Positions 24,356 through 38,096 of a DNA stretch of 64,000 nt are shown here, one piece after another. The notes below the pieces were generated by a model, which worked only from the letters and a program-made list of their open reading frames with translations, searched no databases and was not told the DNA's origin. The stretch's first letter is position 1. Every line of letters starts with the position of its first letter. A program made the translations under genes and the position numbers. Source of the DNA: Erigeron canadensis (lineage: Eukaryota; Streptophyta; Magnoliopsida; Asterales; Asteraceae); contig NC_057768.1 of NCBI RefSeq assembly GCF_010389155.1, positions 21,027,966-21,091,965 on the forward strand, in the 5' to 3' direction.

Positions 24356-27300
24356 ATGGGATCGCTGTCATCGGCGATCACGCAGTTTCTGTTACCGAGG
24401 ATCACACACCATCATGAAAATACTTCTATTCATCATGCATTCATCAAGTATAATGATCCCAACAACAACAACGTGATGATCCGGCGTGGTAGTTGCCGTG
24501 TTAGTAACAAGAATAATTCGGCTATCGATTTTAGCGATCCAGAATGGAAGAATAAGTTCCAACAAGATTTCGAAAAACGATTTGATATCCCTCACATTAC
24601 TGATTCCTTTCCTGATTCTCCTTCCTTTCCTTCTACTTTCTGTCTCAGAATGAGGTTTTCCTTGCTTCCTTTCTACTTACTTTTTATTCATTATCACATT
24701 TTAATTATAGTTTAATAATTACGAGAGCAAGTACCCACGCGTTGCGGCGGTGAGATGGTGGGGTGATAGGTCATAGAGTGTGATAGCCAAATGTCTTACG
24801 GCTCTGCCCTCGGATTTAAAAATTCGTCGAAAATATATCGAATGACATCTCTAATGAAAGAGCATTAAATTTTAAGAACATAATTTTTATAATTTATCGA
24901 TGTACGGTTTTTGAGATAAAATTTTTTGAATGAATTGGAGGAAGAATTGATTTACGGATGAGAGAGAAAAAAATGATTGGTTGAGATTTGATGAGAGAGA
25001 AAGGGTGTTAGGTAAATATAGAAATGATATATGAGCATTTTGGGAAAGTAAATATTGAAACTTAAAATGTAAACAGGGGAGAACAGATTTATAATATAGT
25101 ATAGATAGTATAGATAGATATATAGATTATGTTGACGAGGTTTTTTTGGAAGTAGAGTAACTTAAATTAATGAAATGTTCGAATAAATACAAGTGTAAGT
25201 AGACTTTGTTTTTATGTTATTTATTATATCCGTGTATGGATCATATTTGGATTTTTTTTTTTGATATAAAATGACAACTCATTATTGGGATTTATTAAAC
25301 ATCGACAGACGACGTGTGATTTGAATCTTGCTTCACTCAATTGTTTGATGTACCAGGACTCCTGTGAGCGAAGAATTTGCACAAGGGTATCCTTCCGACG
25401 AGGAATGGCATGGATATATTAATAACAATGATAGAGTACTACTTAAGGTATTATAATTCAACTCGTGATGCTAATGTATTTCCTATATAAACTTGATCTA
25501 AGCACATTGGCAAGTTGATGGTTGGTTACTAATTAATTATGTTCGTTGATAAGTAATAATGGTATGTCGCACTTTATGTCCATCTAACATTGCTATCTAC
25601 CTTATTATGGTCACTACATCCACCTTCATGTGCACCATACATGTTTGGTTTTCTTGTCGATGTAGACAGTTATTGTTTGTTTGTTGAATCTGTATCCTTC
25701 TTGTGATGCACTTACTTCTGTTCTTACCCGTTTGCAAATTTTGCCTTTAGTATATATTGGGATGTCTTTTATTTTTATTTTTTGAACGAAATTCATCTAG
25801 TATTTTTTTTAAAGATGGAGATGGATCAGGGTACTGCATTTCCCAAATGGGTTCCAGTTTATTTTCATGAAGCTACTTTTAGTGGCAGATTGTTATTTTA
25901 GGTTCTTAGTGAAACAAAACTCTTATTTATAAAACTCGAGTAATCTATGTCTTGTTATGCTACATTTGGTTTCGTTGAAGATCAATATTTTACTTTCTAA
26001 TTTTCTATTGGGATTCTTACGTTGGCTTTAAACCATATAATGGAAAAATATCTGATTAAAGAAGAGAAAATGCCATGATATGATAAACTTCTATATCACA
26101 TTACAGGTTATTCGGTTTTCATCCCCTACATCTGCTGGTGCAGAGTGTATTGATCCTGATTGTACGTGGGTGGAGCAATGGTAGGCACTAAACAACCTGA
26201 AGTTATTTGAAGTATTGCTGAATTTGAGTGTTACACATATATATATATATTTCTATTATTCCTTTTGAACTTTCAGATTGCTAGTTTGTGTAATCTGAAA
26301 AGGTAGGCAAAAGTATAAAACTGCTTCCAATATGCAAAAGCAATCAATTTAAATCACTTTTTGATCATAGTGCACACACCTAGACAAATTTGGCATATTC
26401 AATGAAGGCCGACATACTAACGATATGGAACTGGACTTGTGACCATATATATTCAATGAATTGGGATTTATATCAGTTTTTTCCCTTGTTTTTCCTGTTT
26501 TTCTCATATATAGCTGGAGTACTATATAGAAACAATAAGTTAATGGTCTGTAACATTGATGATTGTTTTCTTAGGATTCATCGTGCTGGACCTCGTGAAA
26601 AAATATACTTCAAGCCAGAAGAGGTGAAGGCTGCAATTATAACATGTGGTGGACTTTGTCCGGGGCTAAATGATGTCATACGACAGGTGTTTTCCACATA
26701 TCATATCATTATATTTGTCATTTCATCAGTTGATTAAAGTGTAATTGACTCACGCCACTTCATCCATTATTGGCATCATTAATCCATCCCTATATGTCAT
26801 TGCATGCCCATCATTTCAATTGGAAAATGATTGCAGATTAACCTTAGTATTTCAGAAAACAAAGTCAGGTCAATTAGTCTAGGCGGGGATTTGAAGGATT
26901 TTACCTAGTAGTTGATGTGATGCACTGAATGTGGGGAAGTTAAACCCAGCTAAAAGAATTCAACAACTTTTGAATTATGTTTTAGACTAAAAACTTCTTA
27001 TTTTTTATGGCCTCTTTAAAATAGTCAGTTAGAATAGTAATATGAACTTCTATGCGAAATGCATGTGGTCACATACTTACATTATCTAGAAAATATAACG
27101 TTCTATATACTAAATCGAACTGCTGAATGGAATTGTATCTTATTAAAGTCTAAAGCAAACTTCTTAACTTTTTTTTTTTTTTTAATACTTTTCTAGTTTC
27201 AAGCAGGCTTAAATTTTATATATTTAACCTTCTTTTCTTATTTTTCCCTTTTCTAACAGATTGTCATCACCCTTGAAATTTATGGTGTGAAAAAGATTGT

Positions 27301-30300
27301 GGGGATTCCTTTTGGATATCGTGGATTTGGCAACGACTTAGCTGAAATACCAGTGAGTTTCTTTGTATACTCTTTGTATTTTAGTAAATCAGTGGATATC
27401 AAGTATCAATATTTGTAAGTCAAGTTGTTATGAGCTGAAAGTATAGACTGGACATACCTTTTAGTGTTTGCGCATACAAGATTAATAAGTATCAACGATA
27501 TATAATAATATGGAACCAGAGGAATCTTGAATGGAATGAATAAAAATTAATACATTCCGTGAATTAGCATTGCCTTGTATCTTGTCCATTGTTTCATAAC
27601 TAAATGGCTATTATATTTCAATAAGGTTTCGTTCTTGAATGGAACCTTCATTGCTGTTATTAGATTCTGGCTTATGGTTACATTGAATATTGGTACTACA
27701 TGTGGCAAAATGGGCAGGTCGGTTGTGTTTAGTAACAGGTCATGTTGGTTTCGGGTTGAACGATCTCAGTTTTAGGATATTTCAAAGTGGCCGGGTTGGT
27801 ATGCAAACACCTTTTGTCCAATTCTTTAAAGCTTTTAGAGATAGTTTAAATAATTCTACAGTTACACGAACATTACTATAATTATTTGAATATTTAATTT
27901 AACTATTAAAACAATATTGGAGGCTGTATGCAATAAACAGGTTTCTACTTTTTAGCCCATTCGATCCATCCTTCCATTGGCCAGATTTTTAATCTGACCT
28001 TTTTGAGGTAAGTGATGATTCAAATTGACCTATTCATAATTCCATCTATAGGTTATATTGTAATTTCCGTCTTTTATTATGCCTTGTAGACAGTTGATAA
28101 TTGAATCTGTCTTTTGTCGTGAAGTTATCCAGAAAGGTTGTTCAGAATGTGCATCTGTCTGGTGGAAGCTTGTTAGGAGTTTCTCGTGGAGGACCAAATG
28201 TTAGTGATATTGTGGACAGCATGAAGGTAACTTTCTTGTCTGTCTTTTTCTTTTTTTTGGCTTATCAGCTCTTTTGTTATTGCCACTGTTTTACTCATGG
28301 GTGTGATGGAGGCCTCTTTGAACTTGTGGCAGGAAAGAGGAATCAACATGCTTTTTGTGCTGGGTGGAAATGGAACACATGCTGGTGCCAATGCAATTCA
28401 TAATGAGGTTGTTAAGCTGGTCCATATTAGTATTTGGTTTCCTATAAAACAAATGGAAATTCCTTGAAAATCACACACCATTAAGAAAGTGTATACTATC
28501 TTTAATTTTAGAAAATTCTAAACATCTTTGGCTTGTGTTACCTTAATCAAACATCCATCAACATCCATCAATTCCTCTGCCATTAAGATCTCCTTTATAA
28601 AAGCTTCTCTTTAATAAGTATCATTGAAGAACTTTGAAGTTGTACATGTGTATTCACTACGATGGTGTCTAATGCAGCGGGTCAATTGGCATTTTTGTAA
28701 ATTTAATCTAGATGAGGAGTTAGATGTAGGATGTATATTGTGTTAATGTTTTTGTCAACTTTGGATTTTTTCTTTGTGATCAGTGCTTAAAACGAGGGTT
28801 AAAGGTGGCTGTGGTTGGTGTTCCCAAAACTATAGATAATGATATCCTGCTGATGGACAAGACATTTGGTTTTGATACTGCCGTAGAAGAAGCACAGAGA
28901 GCCATCAATTCTGCTTATATTGAGGTACTGTTATTTTTTGTTATTATTACTGCTACTATATTTTGATCTCCAACATGGTCATCATCATAAGAGATGGAAT
29001 TATGGAAATTTTGATCCATTTACTTGTAAATGGGTTGATTTAGGTTGTGTTTGTATCTCAAACGGGTCTAATCAAAAAAATTTGGTTAGGTTTAAAAGGG
29101 TTGAAAGTTCCCAAAGTCTACATTCATCATACAACATCTTTAATCACTTTACTTAAATATTTAGATATTTATTGTACGGGTGAGTTCATTTGACCAGCAA
29201 AGTCGAGAATCTCGGCACTAGTACTAGACAATCATTTATTTGACCTTTTTTTGACAATTAATTATCTCAAAAACAGATAACGTATAGATTGACCAAGTTA
29301 CACCTTCAGGACAAGTGTCATTTCCTCTTCCGTTAGAGATGTAACTCTATATACTTTTAATTTTTGCATTTTGCTGGAATAAAAAAAATTTACATTCGGA
29401 ATATGCGTTTGATTATTAATTGGTGTTAAATTACTTTACATTAAGCTATATGTTTATTCACTTGTGCTTTCAAATCTATGTATATTTACATGTACATTAT
29501 ATGATATTTACTCATATATGATTGTGTGTAGTGTTTATAATCACATGCGATTATAGTCTATGCTTCTAAAATTACATGTGATTACAATTGTAGTTTCTTA
29601 TTCAGGGTTATTTAAATTTATAAAGGCATATATTCACATGATATAATTGTTTCTTTTTGTAGTCTTAACAAATTTGGATACCGTGTAAATCCAATTTTAT
29701 AATAAATTGGGGTTTAAAATTCATATTATAGATTTACATCAAGTGGCCTCTAATAAAAAATGGAAACATGTTTGTTGTAATGGTACAGTTTATTTCATTG
29801 ATTAACGGTTTTTGAATTATTTTAATTTTTAATATTGTAGACTGACGTGGGTTTTAACTTTATATCTTACCCTTTGATTATAAACAAGATGAAAGACCCA
29901 CATTGGCTCCTTGGTCCTCAAATTTTTTGTGTCTCACATGAACTTCTCTCAATATTATTAATTTGTTTCTGGATATCATAATTAACACAGTAAGGTTTAA
30001 TGTTTTTCTCATGGTCGTAATTATCGCTTTTCGGTATTGTCTCTGTTAACCACCGATAAGCGATATATCGGGGATATGTCGGCCAAGATAACCGAGATTT
30101 AAAACCGTGGTTTTTCTATAAAAAACAAGGTGTTTGTGGGTCAACCCAATCCGTTTCAACCAAAAACCCTTATTGACTCGTCACTTGCCTGAGATGCCAT
30201 CTCCGTTTGATTTTAGTTACCTGTTTCCTAGTCCAAATTCCGCCTATTTCAGCTACTTGGTAGTTCCAAATGATATAACCGTGTATTCCCCTTAAAAACC

Positions 30301-33300
30301 CTGTTGAGATGTTGCTAAAAACTGTAAGAGTTCTTCTCTTTTTTGCAGGCGCATAGTGCTTATCGCGGTGTTGGAGTTGTAAAATTGATGGGGCGTAGTA
30401 GTGGTTTTATAGCTATGCAAGCGGCTCTTGCTAGTGGGCAGATCGATATATGTTTGATTCCTGAGGTATTTTAGTGCATATTGTCTATAGCATCTGTGAA
30501 ATTTGTCTATTTTCACTTGACATGATCATTGAGACCGTCTTTTAATTGAAACAAAAGGTACCTTTTGAACTGCATGGACCTCATGGTGTCCTAAAACATC
30601 TAAAGTATCTACTTGAGACAAAGGGATCAGCTGTCATCTGTGTAGCTGAGGGAGCTGGTCAGGTTAGTTTTGCTTTGTAGATACGTCATATGTTGATTCT
30701 TATCACTACAGATAGAACCCGTCTTTTTACCCAACTATGTTTAGCTTGCACATTACATTTGAAGGTGGCAGTTTCGACATATTTGCATATGAATGGGTTG
30801 GTTATTGATTGTGTCTTATCTTAAAAGATTCAAATGGTCGATAAAATAATATAGCTCTAAGGGGTTAAAGTAAATAGTTAAACTGGATGTAATTCTGTAA
30901 GGTATTTTGTTTTGAAGAGGTCAAAGTGGTCAAATTATGATTTTTTTTATTTTTTATTTAAGGAGAATTTCATATATGTCTCATATTAATACTCTAATTA
31001 CATATTTATCCAATCTAAATTAATAATTACATATATATCCAAATTTTGTTTAGATTATTTCATATATATCCATTGTGTTATAAAATGATTTATAATTCAA
31101 CTTACTCAAAATTAATTCTATATTTGTCCTTTCTAAATGTCAACCAATTACATATGAACCAAATTGTATAAGCAATTCACAAGGTGAACCTTTACAAGAT
31201 CTAAACACATCTCGAAGTTGCAGTTGCACATATATGATCGAGTGTGATTTTGTGAATCGGTGGAGCAAAAGACAGACAATAAGAAAACTTTTGCATATAC
31301 AAGTAATAATAAGGATGACAACGTGCAAGAAAAAACCTGTAACCCGCGGATACTCATTTGTCATGGATGAGAGATTTTAATAAATTTGATCCATGGATAA
31401 GATACGGATATAAATACGTAATCATTTGCGGTTTGCAAACGAATAATGGGTACACTATCCGTCATAAATAAATCCGCGAACTCGTATTTTTTAAGCAAAG
31501 TTTTAGCTTGAAGTTTTAAAGTTACTTTTAACGATTGGCGTAAATTCATAATGATTCATTTTATATGCAAGATTATGTAAATAATGCCAACTTATTGTAT
31601 GAAACATTATTGTGCATGATAACAAGAAATACAAGCCGTCAGAGGTTGCTTAGCCAAACTAATAATATGACAGTCATCTTTCTGAAAGCAAACAAGATCA
31701 TAGGTGTGTTGCCATGTCAACATGTGATTATAAATCATTTTACAACACAATGGATAGATATGATATAATCTAAATAAAATATGGATATATATGTAATTAT
31801 TAATTTAAGTTGGGTAAATATGTAATTAGAATGTCAATATGGGACATATATGAAATTTTCCCTTTTATTTAAAAGACAAAAATACCATTCTACCATTTAC
31901 ATCAATTGTGATAAGTGAGACTTGAACCCTAACCTCTTGGTGGTTATCTCACCCTAGTAGCGCTAGGCCAAATGCCTTTTCGTGTTCTTGAAACTACATA
32001 TGATAATCGAACATATTTCATGGCCTTGGCATAGAAAAATGTTTTTGGGTGATACTTAGTGATATTCTTTTGTATTCTTGGGTACAGAATTTTGTGGAGA
32101 AAACAAATGCTAAGGATGCATCTGGGAATACAGTACTTGGAGATATTGGTGTTCATATACAACAGGAGGTTGGTCAATGCATCACTCTTTGAAATACTTA
32201 ATTAGATTTACATCCACACAGCAATTGTTCATGATTTATTGACTATCACATGTAGTCAATCATAGTTTGAGTTTAATCGATTCAAGTTTCTAGCTCATGT
32301 GTTGTGTATTTCGTATGTTCTAATTTTTTTGATTGCTATAATTTTATTAAATGATGCTTCTTTAGATAAAGAAATATTTTAAGGAGCTTGGTGATCCAGC
32401 TGATGTAAAATACATTGACCCTACATATATGATTCGTGCTTGCCGAGCAAACGCATCGGATGGAATTCTCTGCACCGTTCTTGGTCAAAATGCTGTAAGT
32501 TCATTATTCTTTTACTTTCCTCACTTGTAATATTAATTCAAAAATGAGTCCATATAAAGAGCTGATGGTAACCAGATTGGGTAATTGGGTTGCGCAGACC
32601 CACAAACACTGGAGGCTGTATGTATTTCAACACACTTCATTTGACTTTTGATGCATTGGACTCTTATAAATTTTCAAATTGAGTTACTTCCTTGCTGAAT
32701 CCATGCTGGATTCCTTAAGCAGGACATGCAAATAAGTACCTTCGTGCAGTTTTATATTACTCTTTCCTACAATTATTAGCAACTCTTTAAAGGGGGAAGA
32801 AGAGGCTGTTAGAGGGTGGGTGGGGGGTGGCTGGTAGGGACACGGATAAGGCTTAACCATGCGGCTACACCGCCACCACTCCCATGCCAGCTCTCAACAT
32901 ACAAAAGGAACGGGTTGTTTAGCCGTGTCTCTCATTAACATCAAACGGTTATATGACCATTAAGCCACATTTTCAAAATAAAATAACCACACCCTCCTAA
33001 AAATGGTGGAAATGGTAGGTTAAAGGTAAATCTTAGGTGGCAAAAGGTAATTTCTAGAGGCTGGCAGATTAGACCCATTTACTTATGAATTGGTTACCAA
33101 ATACCTCACAAGAGGTCTCAGGTTCGAGTCCTACCCTCGGCATATTTGTGGGTGAAGAGAGTAATTTAATCTCCGCCTATGGTGGGCCTGAGTGGGTTTC
33201 CCCTCTAGATATCTGGGTAATGAGAGTTTTTCATTTAGGGGTTCAAATTGGGGATCTATCATGCAAGGGGCTCTCTAGTACGGACCCGGTTAAGACAACA

Positions 33301-33884
33301 TATGCTAGAGCTCTTGTCATTCGCGAGAAATTCACACCTTTTAAAAATAAGGTATAAGGGAGAAAAATTTAGCTAATAAGAATATAATTCAAACAGGAGA
33401 AAAGCAGCCCATGACTCGAGGTGTGTTTTTAATGCATATATTATCCTCCTAAATCATCTTACGGTAGAAATTAGATTATTGTTGGCAAAATTTATGTAAT
33501 TGTATATGCATGCTAGTTATTTCTTTTTGTACTCTTTCTTTCTTTAGGTAGGGTTGAATGGTTGATAAGTATTTCTGGTTAGTTTGACTTGTTTTGACCC
33601 ACGCCTAAAGTTTACTTTTATAATCCGCTACCCAACCTCGTTTTGTAACCTCTACCTGTTTCTATTTGGTACTCTACCATTGCTCTAGATTGACATTTAT
33701 GATTTGTGTTATATAGGTTCATGGTGCATTTGCTGGATATAGTGGCATCACGGTAGGCATATGCAACACTCACTACGTCTACCTTCCAATTCCCGAAGTC
33801 ATTTCTTATCCTAGAACGGTCGATCCTAATAGCCGCATGTGGCATCGTTGTTTGACGTCTACTGGCCAACCAGATTTCATCTAA
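24356..33884 (+). CDS. PFK5: ATP-dependent 6-phosphofructokinase, plastid PFK5 type
   Basis: Phosphorylates fructose 6-phosphate in glycolysis. Thirteen exons: 24356-24654, 25357-25447, 26107-26180, 26575-26686, 27260-27352, 28125-28226, 28333-28407, 28784-28924, 30349-30465, 30558-30662, 32088-32168, 32366-32494, 33717-33884. All introns are GT-AG and all phases join, giving 528 aa with no stops; Arabidopsis PFK5 is of similar length (about 537). Landmarks: basic/Ser-rich N-terminus of about 50 residues, a likely plastid transit peptide; CGGLCPGLN at 179-187; GGNGTHAG at 268-275; TIDND at 298-302 with the catalytic Asp; MGRSSGF at 343-349; C-terminus ending GQPDFI. The whole core matches PFK5 more closely than cytosolic paralogues as I recall them, including DLAEIP and HRCLTSTG. 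Introns hold a Helitron (intron 1), a Mutator-like MITE (intron 10) and a SINE-like repeat (intron 12), yet splice signals are intact. Confidence 0.93.
24723..25105 (-). mobile_element. small Helitron in PFK intron 1
   Basis: The left end has CCCACGCGTTGCGGCGGTG, a common Helitron 3' hairpin region, though its CTAG is eroded to CGAG. The right end on the minus strand starts TCTATACTATATTATAAA, a classic Helitron 5' terminus. Length about 383 bp, no coding content. Confidence 0.6.
28925..30348 (+). other. PFK intron 8, no further feature recognised
   Basis: A 1.4-kb AT-rich intron between exon 8 (ends ATTGAG) and exon 9 (begins GCGCATAG). No transposon ends are clear. Confidence 0.6.
30962..31862. 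mobile_element. Mutator-like MITE in PFK intron 10
   Basis: Terminal inverted repeats of about 135 bp: left GGAGAATTTCATATATGTC..., right the complement of ...GACATATATGAAATTTTCCC. A 10-bp direct repeat TTTTATTTAA flanks both sides, fitting the 9-10-bp duplications of Mutator-type elements (low complexity, so not decisive). Length about 901 bp. No transposase. Confidence 0.7.
31915..31980 (-). repeat. tRNA-like SINE head fragment in PFK intron 10
   Basis: On the minus strand TGGCCTAGC (A-box-like) and AGGGTTCAAGTC (B box) are about 35 bp apart. No tRNA fold is evident. Confidence 0.4.
33080..33350 (+). repeat. SINE-like repeat in PFK intron 12, copy 1
   Basis: It starts with a tRNA-like head (GGTTCGAGTCC B box at about 33121-33131). 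The body includes CTCTCTAGTACGGACCCGG and then AAGACAACATATGCTAG. The body recurs at 35397-35610, so this is a dispersed family. Target duplications were not resolved. Confidence 0.55.
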
Positions 33885-34198
33885 TTCAAAACATTTTCTT
33901 TTTCTTTTTCATACTTGCTGAAAACTCACCGTCACACAAAATGTGATCATTTTGAGAAATAAAACAAAGCGTATACTTTGCTATCCAAAAGTACGCTTTG
34001 ACAAGCAGTAAAGCAACATAGCTTGTCAAAAATTTTATGTAGTAGGTTTTGTAGTTCAGCCGAATTCACTAATTTTGTATCCCAGCCAGACCTATGTATT
34101 TGTTGGCGATCATGTAAAATTTTGTTTATTTTAAGGGGTGTGACTAAAAGTTAGTCATGAGGGACTGAAGGAACCTATGTAATCTTTTTATATATACA
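33885..34198. other. PFK 3' UTR and flank
   Basis: An AATAAA polyadenylation hexamer lies at about 33958, some 75 bp after the stop. No other feature seen. Confidence 0.5.
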
Positions 34199-34228
34199 CT
34201 AGTTTTAAAACTCGTTTGGACACACGAG
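34199..34228 (-). mobile_element. Helitron-like 3' terminus
   Basis: CTAG at 34199-34202, then TTTTAAAA and a 5-bp hairpin CTCGT-ttggacac-ACGAG. It resembles a minus-strand Helitron 3' end. The other end was not found. Confidence 0.35.
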
Positions 34229-34478
34229 CAGTGTATGGTAAGTTGGTAAATGGTAACGATAGATAAATATTTGATTGACTAATAAATAACATTGAAGATT
34301 TTGTATTCATATAAAACACTTTATATTATGGATTAATTTTCAGCCATGTATTTTTATATGCTACAATTATTAGTGTTGGACTTACTATGTTAGTTCCATA
34401 ATATTTGTATACGTGTATTGATTCCATCGATAAGTAGTACTCCGTATTATGTAGTCGTTGTTTATATAATAATATTAT

Positions 34479-34878
34479 GGGTTAAGTCACTGGATGACCA
34501 TCGTACTTTTCTTGTACTTGGTTGCCCATCAAACCAGAAAACTAAGCTGTATGATCAACATACTTTTCAAATTTGTACACAGTTGACCAAAAGTTGATCG
34601 GTTGACCGGTAATAACCGGTTAAACGTATTTTCTTTTAGGGTTAAGTCACTGGATGACCATCGTACTTTCTTTCTTGTACATGGTTGCCCATCAAGTTAG
34701 GAAACTAAGCTGTATGACCAACATACTTTTCAAATTTGTACACGGTTGACCAAAAGTTTACTTTTTTAATTACCGGTTACATTATTTTTTAATGACGTGG
34801 CAATGAAGTGGATTATTTTTAACGATGACTTGGATGCCCAGTCAGCAATTATGTGTATAAAAACGTATTCCTAATTTG

Positions 34879-34909
<31 letters not shown>

Positions 34910-35396
34910 TATTGAATTAACACCAGCAGATTCCGTGAGCAGACTCTAAAAAAGTTAACCAAACATAAATTCTCATATATTGAAAACGAATTCATACATG
35001 CTTATATATGGAAAACGAATTCATTTCACTAATTGTCAAATAAATCTAGAGTTTTCAAAACCCCCAATTCCAAACTAAATTCAATACAAATAAATCTGTT
35101 ATACATGCAACAGATCTGGAAATTTATTTCCTAATTCCAAACTAGGGTTTTCAAAACCCTCAAATCCAAACTAAATTCAAGTACATGTACAAATTTTGGT
35201 CAACTGGTCAACTTTTGGTCAACCGTGTACAAATTTGAAAAGTATGTTGATTATACAGCTTAGTTTTCTGGTTTGATGGGCAACCATGTACAAAAAAGAA
35301 AGTACGATGGTCATCCAGTGACTTTTCAAATTGCGATGTCATCAAAAAATAATGTAACCGGTAAAAAGGTAAACTTTTGGTTAACCGTGTACAAAT
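34479..35396. mobile_element. foldback MITE with duplicated left arm
   Basis: GGGTTAAGTCACTGGATGAC starts at 34479 and a near-identical segment starts again at 34638, a tandem pair of about 160 bp. The inverted counterpart runs at about 35190-35335 (ending GATGGTCATCCAGTGACTT). A partial second inverted copy follows to 35396. Between the arms is AT-rich filler with an (AAT)n run (34884-34910). Confidence 0.6.
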
Positions 35397-35610
35397 TCAG
35401 CTTCGGGCCCGGCAGAGTTTACCCCTATTAATCATCGTGTCTTCGGGCGGATTATTATGGGGTTTACCTCCCATTGGGTATTTAAAACAGGAATTTCTAC
35501 TTCGAATGAGCTCTCTAGCGCGGACCCGGATAAGACAACATATGCTAGATCTTTCGCTATCGAATCGCGACACGAACTTCAAGCTAAATTCAGCTTTCAA
35601 AAAAATGTAA
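35397..35610 (+). repeat. SINE-like repeat, copy 2 (5' truncated)
   Basis: It shares GAGCTCTCTAGCGCGGACCC and AAGACAACATATGCTAG with the repeat at 33080-33350 but lacks the tRNA-like head. It directly adjoins the end of the foldback MITE. Confidence 0.5.
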
Positions 35611-36611
35611 TCCCACTACATACATTATATAGAGCATTAATCTGTTAAAGTCCTTACCTAAAATAACTATAAATTATTGAAAGGACAAAACTTAAATTTG
35701 ATAAACTTAATCAATTCGAAAAAGATGGGTATATAGAGGAAGGTTATTAATCTAAGACTAATATAGCAGACAGAAAGGTTGTTGATGTAAGACTATTATA
35801 GAAAAGGTTGTCGCTTTAGGCTTTAATTAAAAATAATAAATATCCTAAACCAAAAATTAACAACAAAATGACGTATTTACGAATATAGATCATCATAGCA
35901 TTCCTAAATGATTGGCTTTTTTCTTTACATTGTCAACCAAATATCGGTTACCTATAATTTCAATAGGTTGTTCGCCGCCAATCTCATTTCATAACTCATA
36001 ATCATTTTCCAATCTTAGAAGTGCAAAATTCGAGTAAACAGATACAAAAGGTAAAAGATAATGCAATATGAATAGGAAAACATGTAAGTGAGTGAATTAT
36101 TTATAAGAGAAGATAAATTTCTAGACGAGCTAGCGAGCCTAATGAATTACATAACTAGGAGAAGAAGCTACTCTTTTTATCTCATGTTTATCTACCCGTT
36201 TCTACTAACAAAAACCAATAAAACGAATAATAACCATTAAAATCGAAAATCTTGTCGTTTTGATCTTGTAGGCTGGAAAATGCAATTGTTACAAAATCTT
36301 CATGAAATTATATAGCCTATTATCTTTGAAGATTTTGTATGTTTGTACTTTATAGAATTCAAAAATAAGAAACCTACTCGATCATTAGGTATCACTAAAC
36401 AAGAAACCACAATTTAAAATTTAACCGATCTTGCATATACAAACAAAAAATTAACCAACAACAGATTCACAATATTTTAACATAAACTTTATGTCAACTA
36501 CTTTATTTTTTTGTGTGTATTAGTATATCGATAACAATGACATGTAAACTTTTGATCGACATGTCAAATGTCCACCTCATTGTATAAATCGTACCTTGTA
36601 ATCTTGTATAA
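35611..36611. other. AT-rich intergenic DNA, nothing recognised
   Basis: No coding sequence, RNA gene or clear transposon end. Confidence 0.5.
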
Positions 36612-36645
36612 CTAGATGGCTCATAATGCCCTGCGGGGCCGAAAT
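36612..36645 (-). mobile_element. Helitron-like 3' terminus
   Basis: CTAG at 36612-36615, then ATGGCTCATAAT and a hairpin GCCC-tgcg-GGGC, typical of a minus-strand Helitron 3' end. The A-rich DNA to about 37226 may belong to it. Its 5' end was not located. Confidence 0.45.
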
Positions 36646-37226
36646 AATCATTTTTAAGTATTTTGTTTTTTAAACACAATCGTGATATAATAATTATGTT
36701 TACTCAAGAAAAAGTAAGAAAATAGTAAGAGAAATAAAATGATAAAAAAAAAAAAACTGAAGTATCATACTAAAGCAAAAAAACTAAAACAAAAAGCATT
36801 AGAAAAAGAGTCAAAAAGATAATATGTAAAATTAATATGTTAAAAATAACAAAAAATTTATATAAAAGCTAAAAATTAACAAAGAAATATAAAATATCTG
36901 AGGAAAAAAAATGTCACAAAATGTGAAAAACATAATTGTTAAAGTGAAAAATATATATAAAAAAAAACAAAATACAACAAAAACTGAAAAAGGAAAAAAA
37001 AAAAGTTACCAAATATATATCTTAACTATAAAATACATGCAAATAAATAACATCAAACAGTTGCAAAATAGCTCTTTAAAAAGCATAAAATGTTAAAAAG
37101 CATACAAATATAAAAAATGATGTAATACAAAACCCCAAAGAAATATAAGATACAACACAAAGTTTTTTAAGAAAAAACTTACAAAAAAAAAAAGATGTTT
37201 AAAATTCTGAAACTAAAAAAATAAAA

Positions 37227-38060
37227 GAGAAAATGTCACAAATGGTCCTTATGGTTTGTTACATTCGCATTTTGCCCCCTGTGCTTTTTTTTCGTTGCAA
37301 CTGATCCCTGTCTTTTTCGTTTTCGTTGCTAGAAGCCCCTGACACTAACTTCTGTTAAATTTGGTTGTTAAGCCCCACACGTGACCTTCATGTGAAGGCA
37401 CTTAAGTCTTTTCCACCCTCAAAGACCAAATATAATTTGTTTCAATTTTTTACTTTGTTTTTCTCTGTTCTTTCATTAATTCATCCTACTACAAAAACAT
37501 AACCATCACCATATACATATTCATCTTCATCCAAATAAATCCATCTTTACTAATTAAATCCTAATAACTAATCAAGATCTTTCTAGTTCTTATATATTTT
37601 TCCCATCCTAATATACATACCACAAATATCCTCTTTCTACTTCCATTATTAAGTTTTCATTTTACCATATCAAATCAAAATAAAAATAAAAAATCAATAT
37701 CAACAACAAGAAACCAAATCATCACCACAAGAACCTTATCATATATGCAATTCTTTAAAGATGAATTACCAACCACCTGACCAAATCAAAGTACTAACTC
37801 CATAATTGTTTCCGGCTGTGGCTTCCGGTTGTGGGCGGTGGAGATTTGTTTCGTCTGTGGTTTCCGGTAATGGGTGGCGGTGTTTCCATGTTGTGGTGGA
37901 CTGGCTATTTTTTTGACTGAGTAGGTGGCGGTGGTTGTTGGCGATGGTTGTTGTTTCCGGCAGGGGAGGATGACATTGTTAGTAGCAGAGGTGTGTGACG
38001 GTGGTTGTCCGGGAAATCTGAAGGTGGTGGGTAACGTGCCTTTTCTATCTCAAAAGCTCC

Positions 38061-38096
<36 letters not shown>

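Noticed and set aside
26390..26737. 115-codon ORF across PFK exon 4
   Set aside because: Its first part is intron 3 read-through; only 26575-26686 is exon.
28101..28403. 100-codon ORF across PFK exons 6 and 7
   Set aside because: It is exon 6 plus intron in a shadow frame; the true exons are 28125-28226 and 28333-28407.
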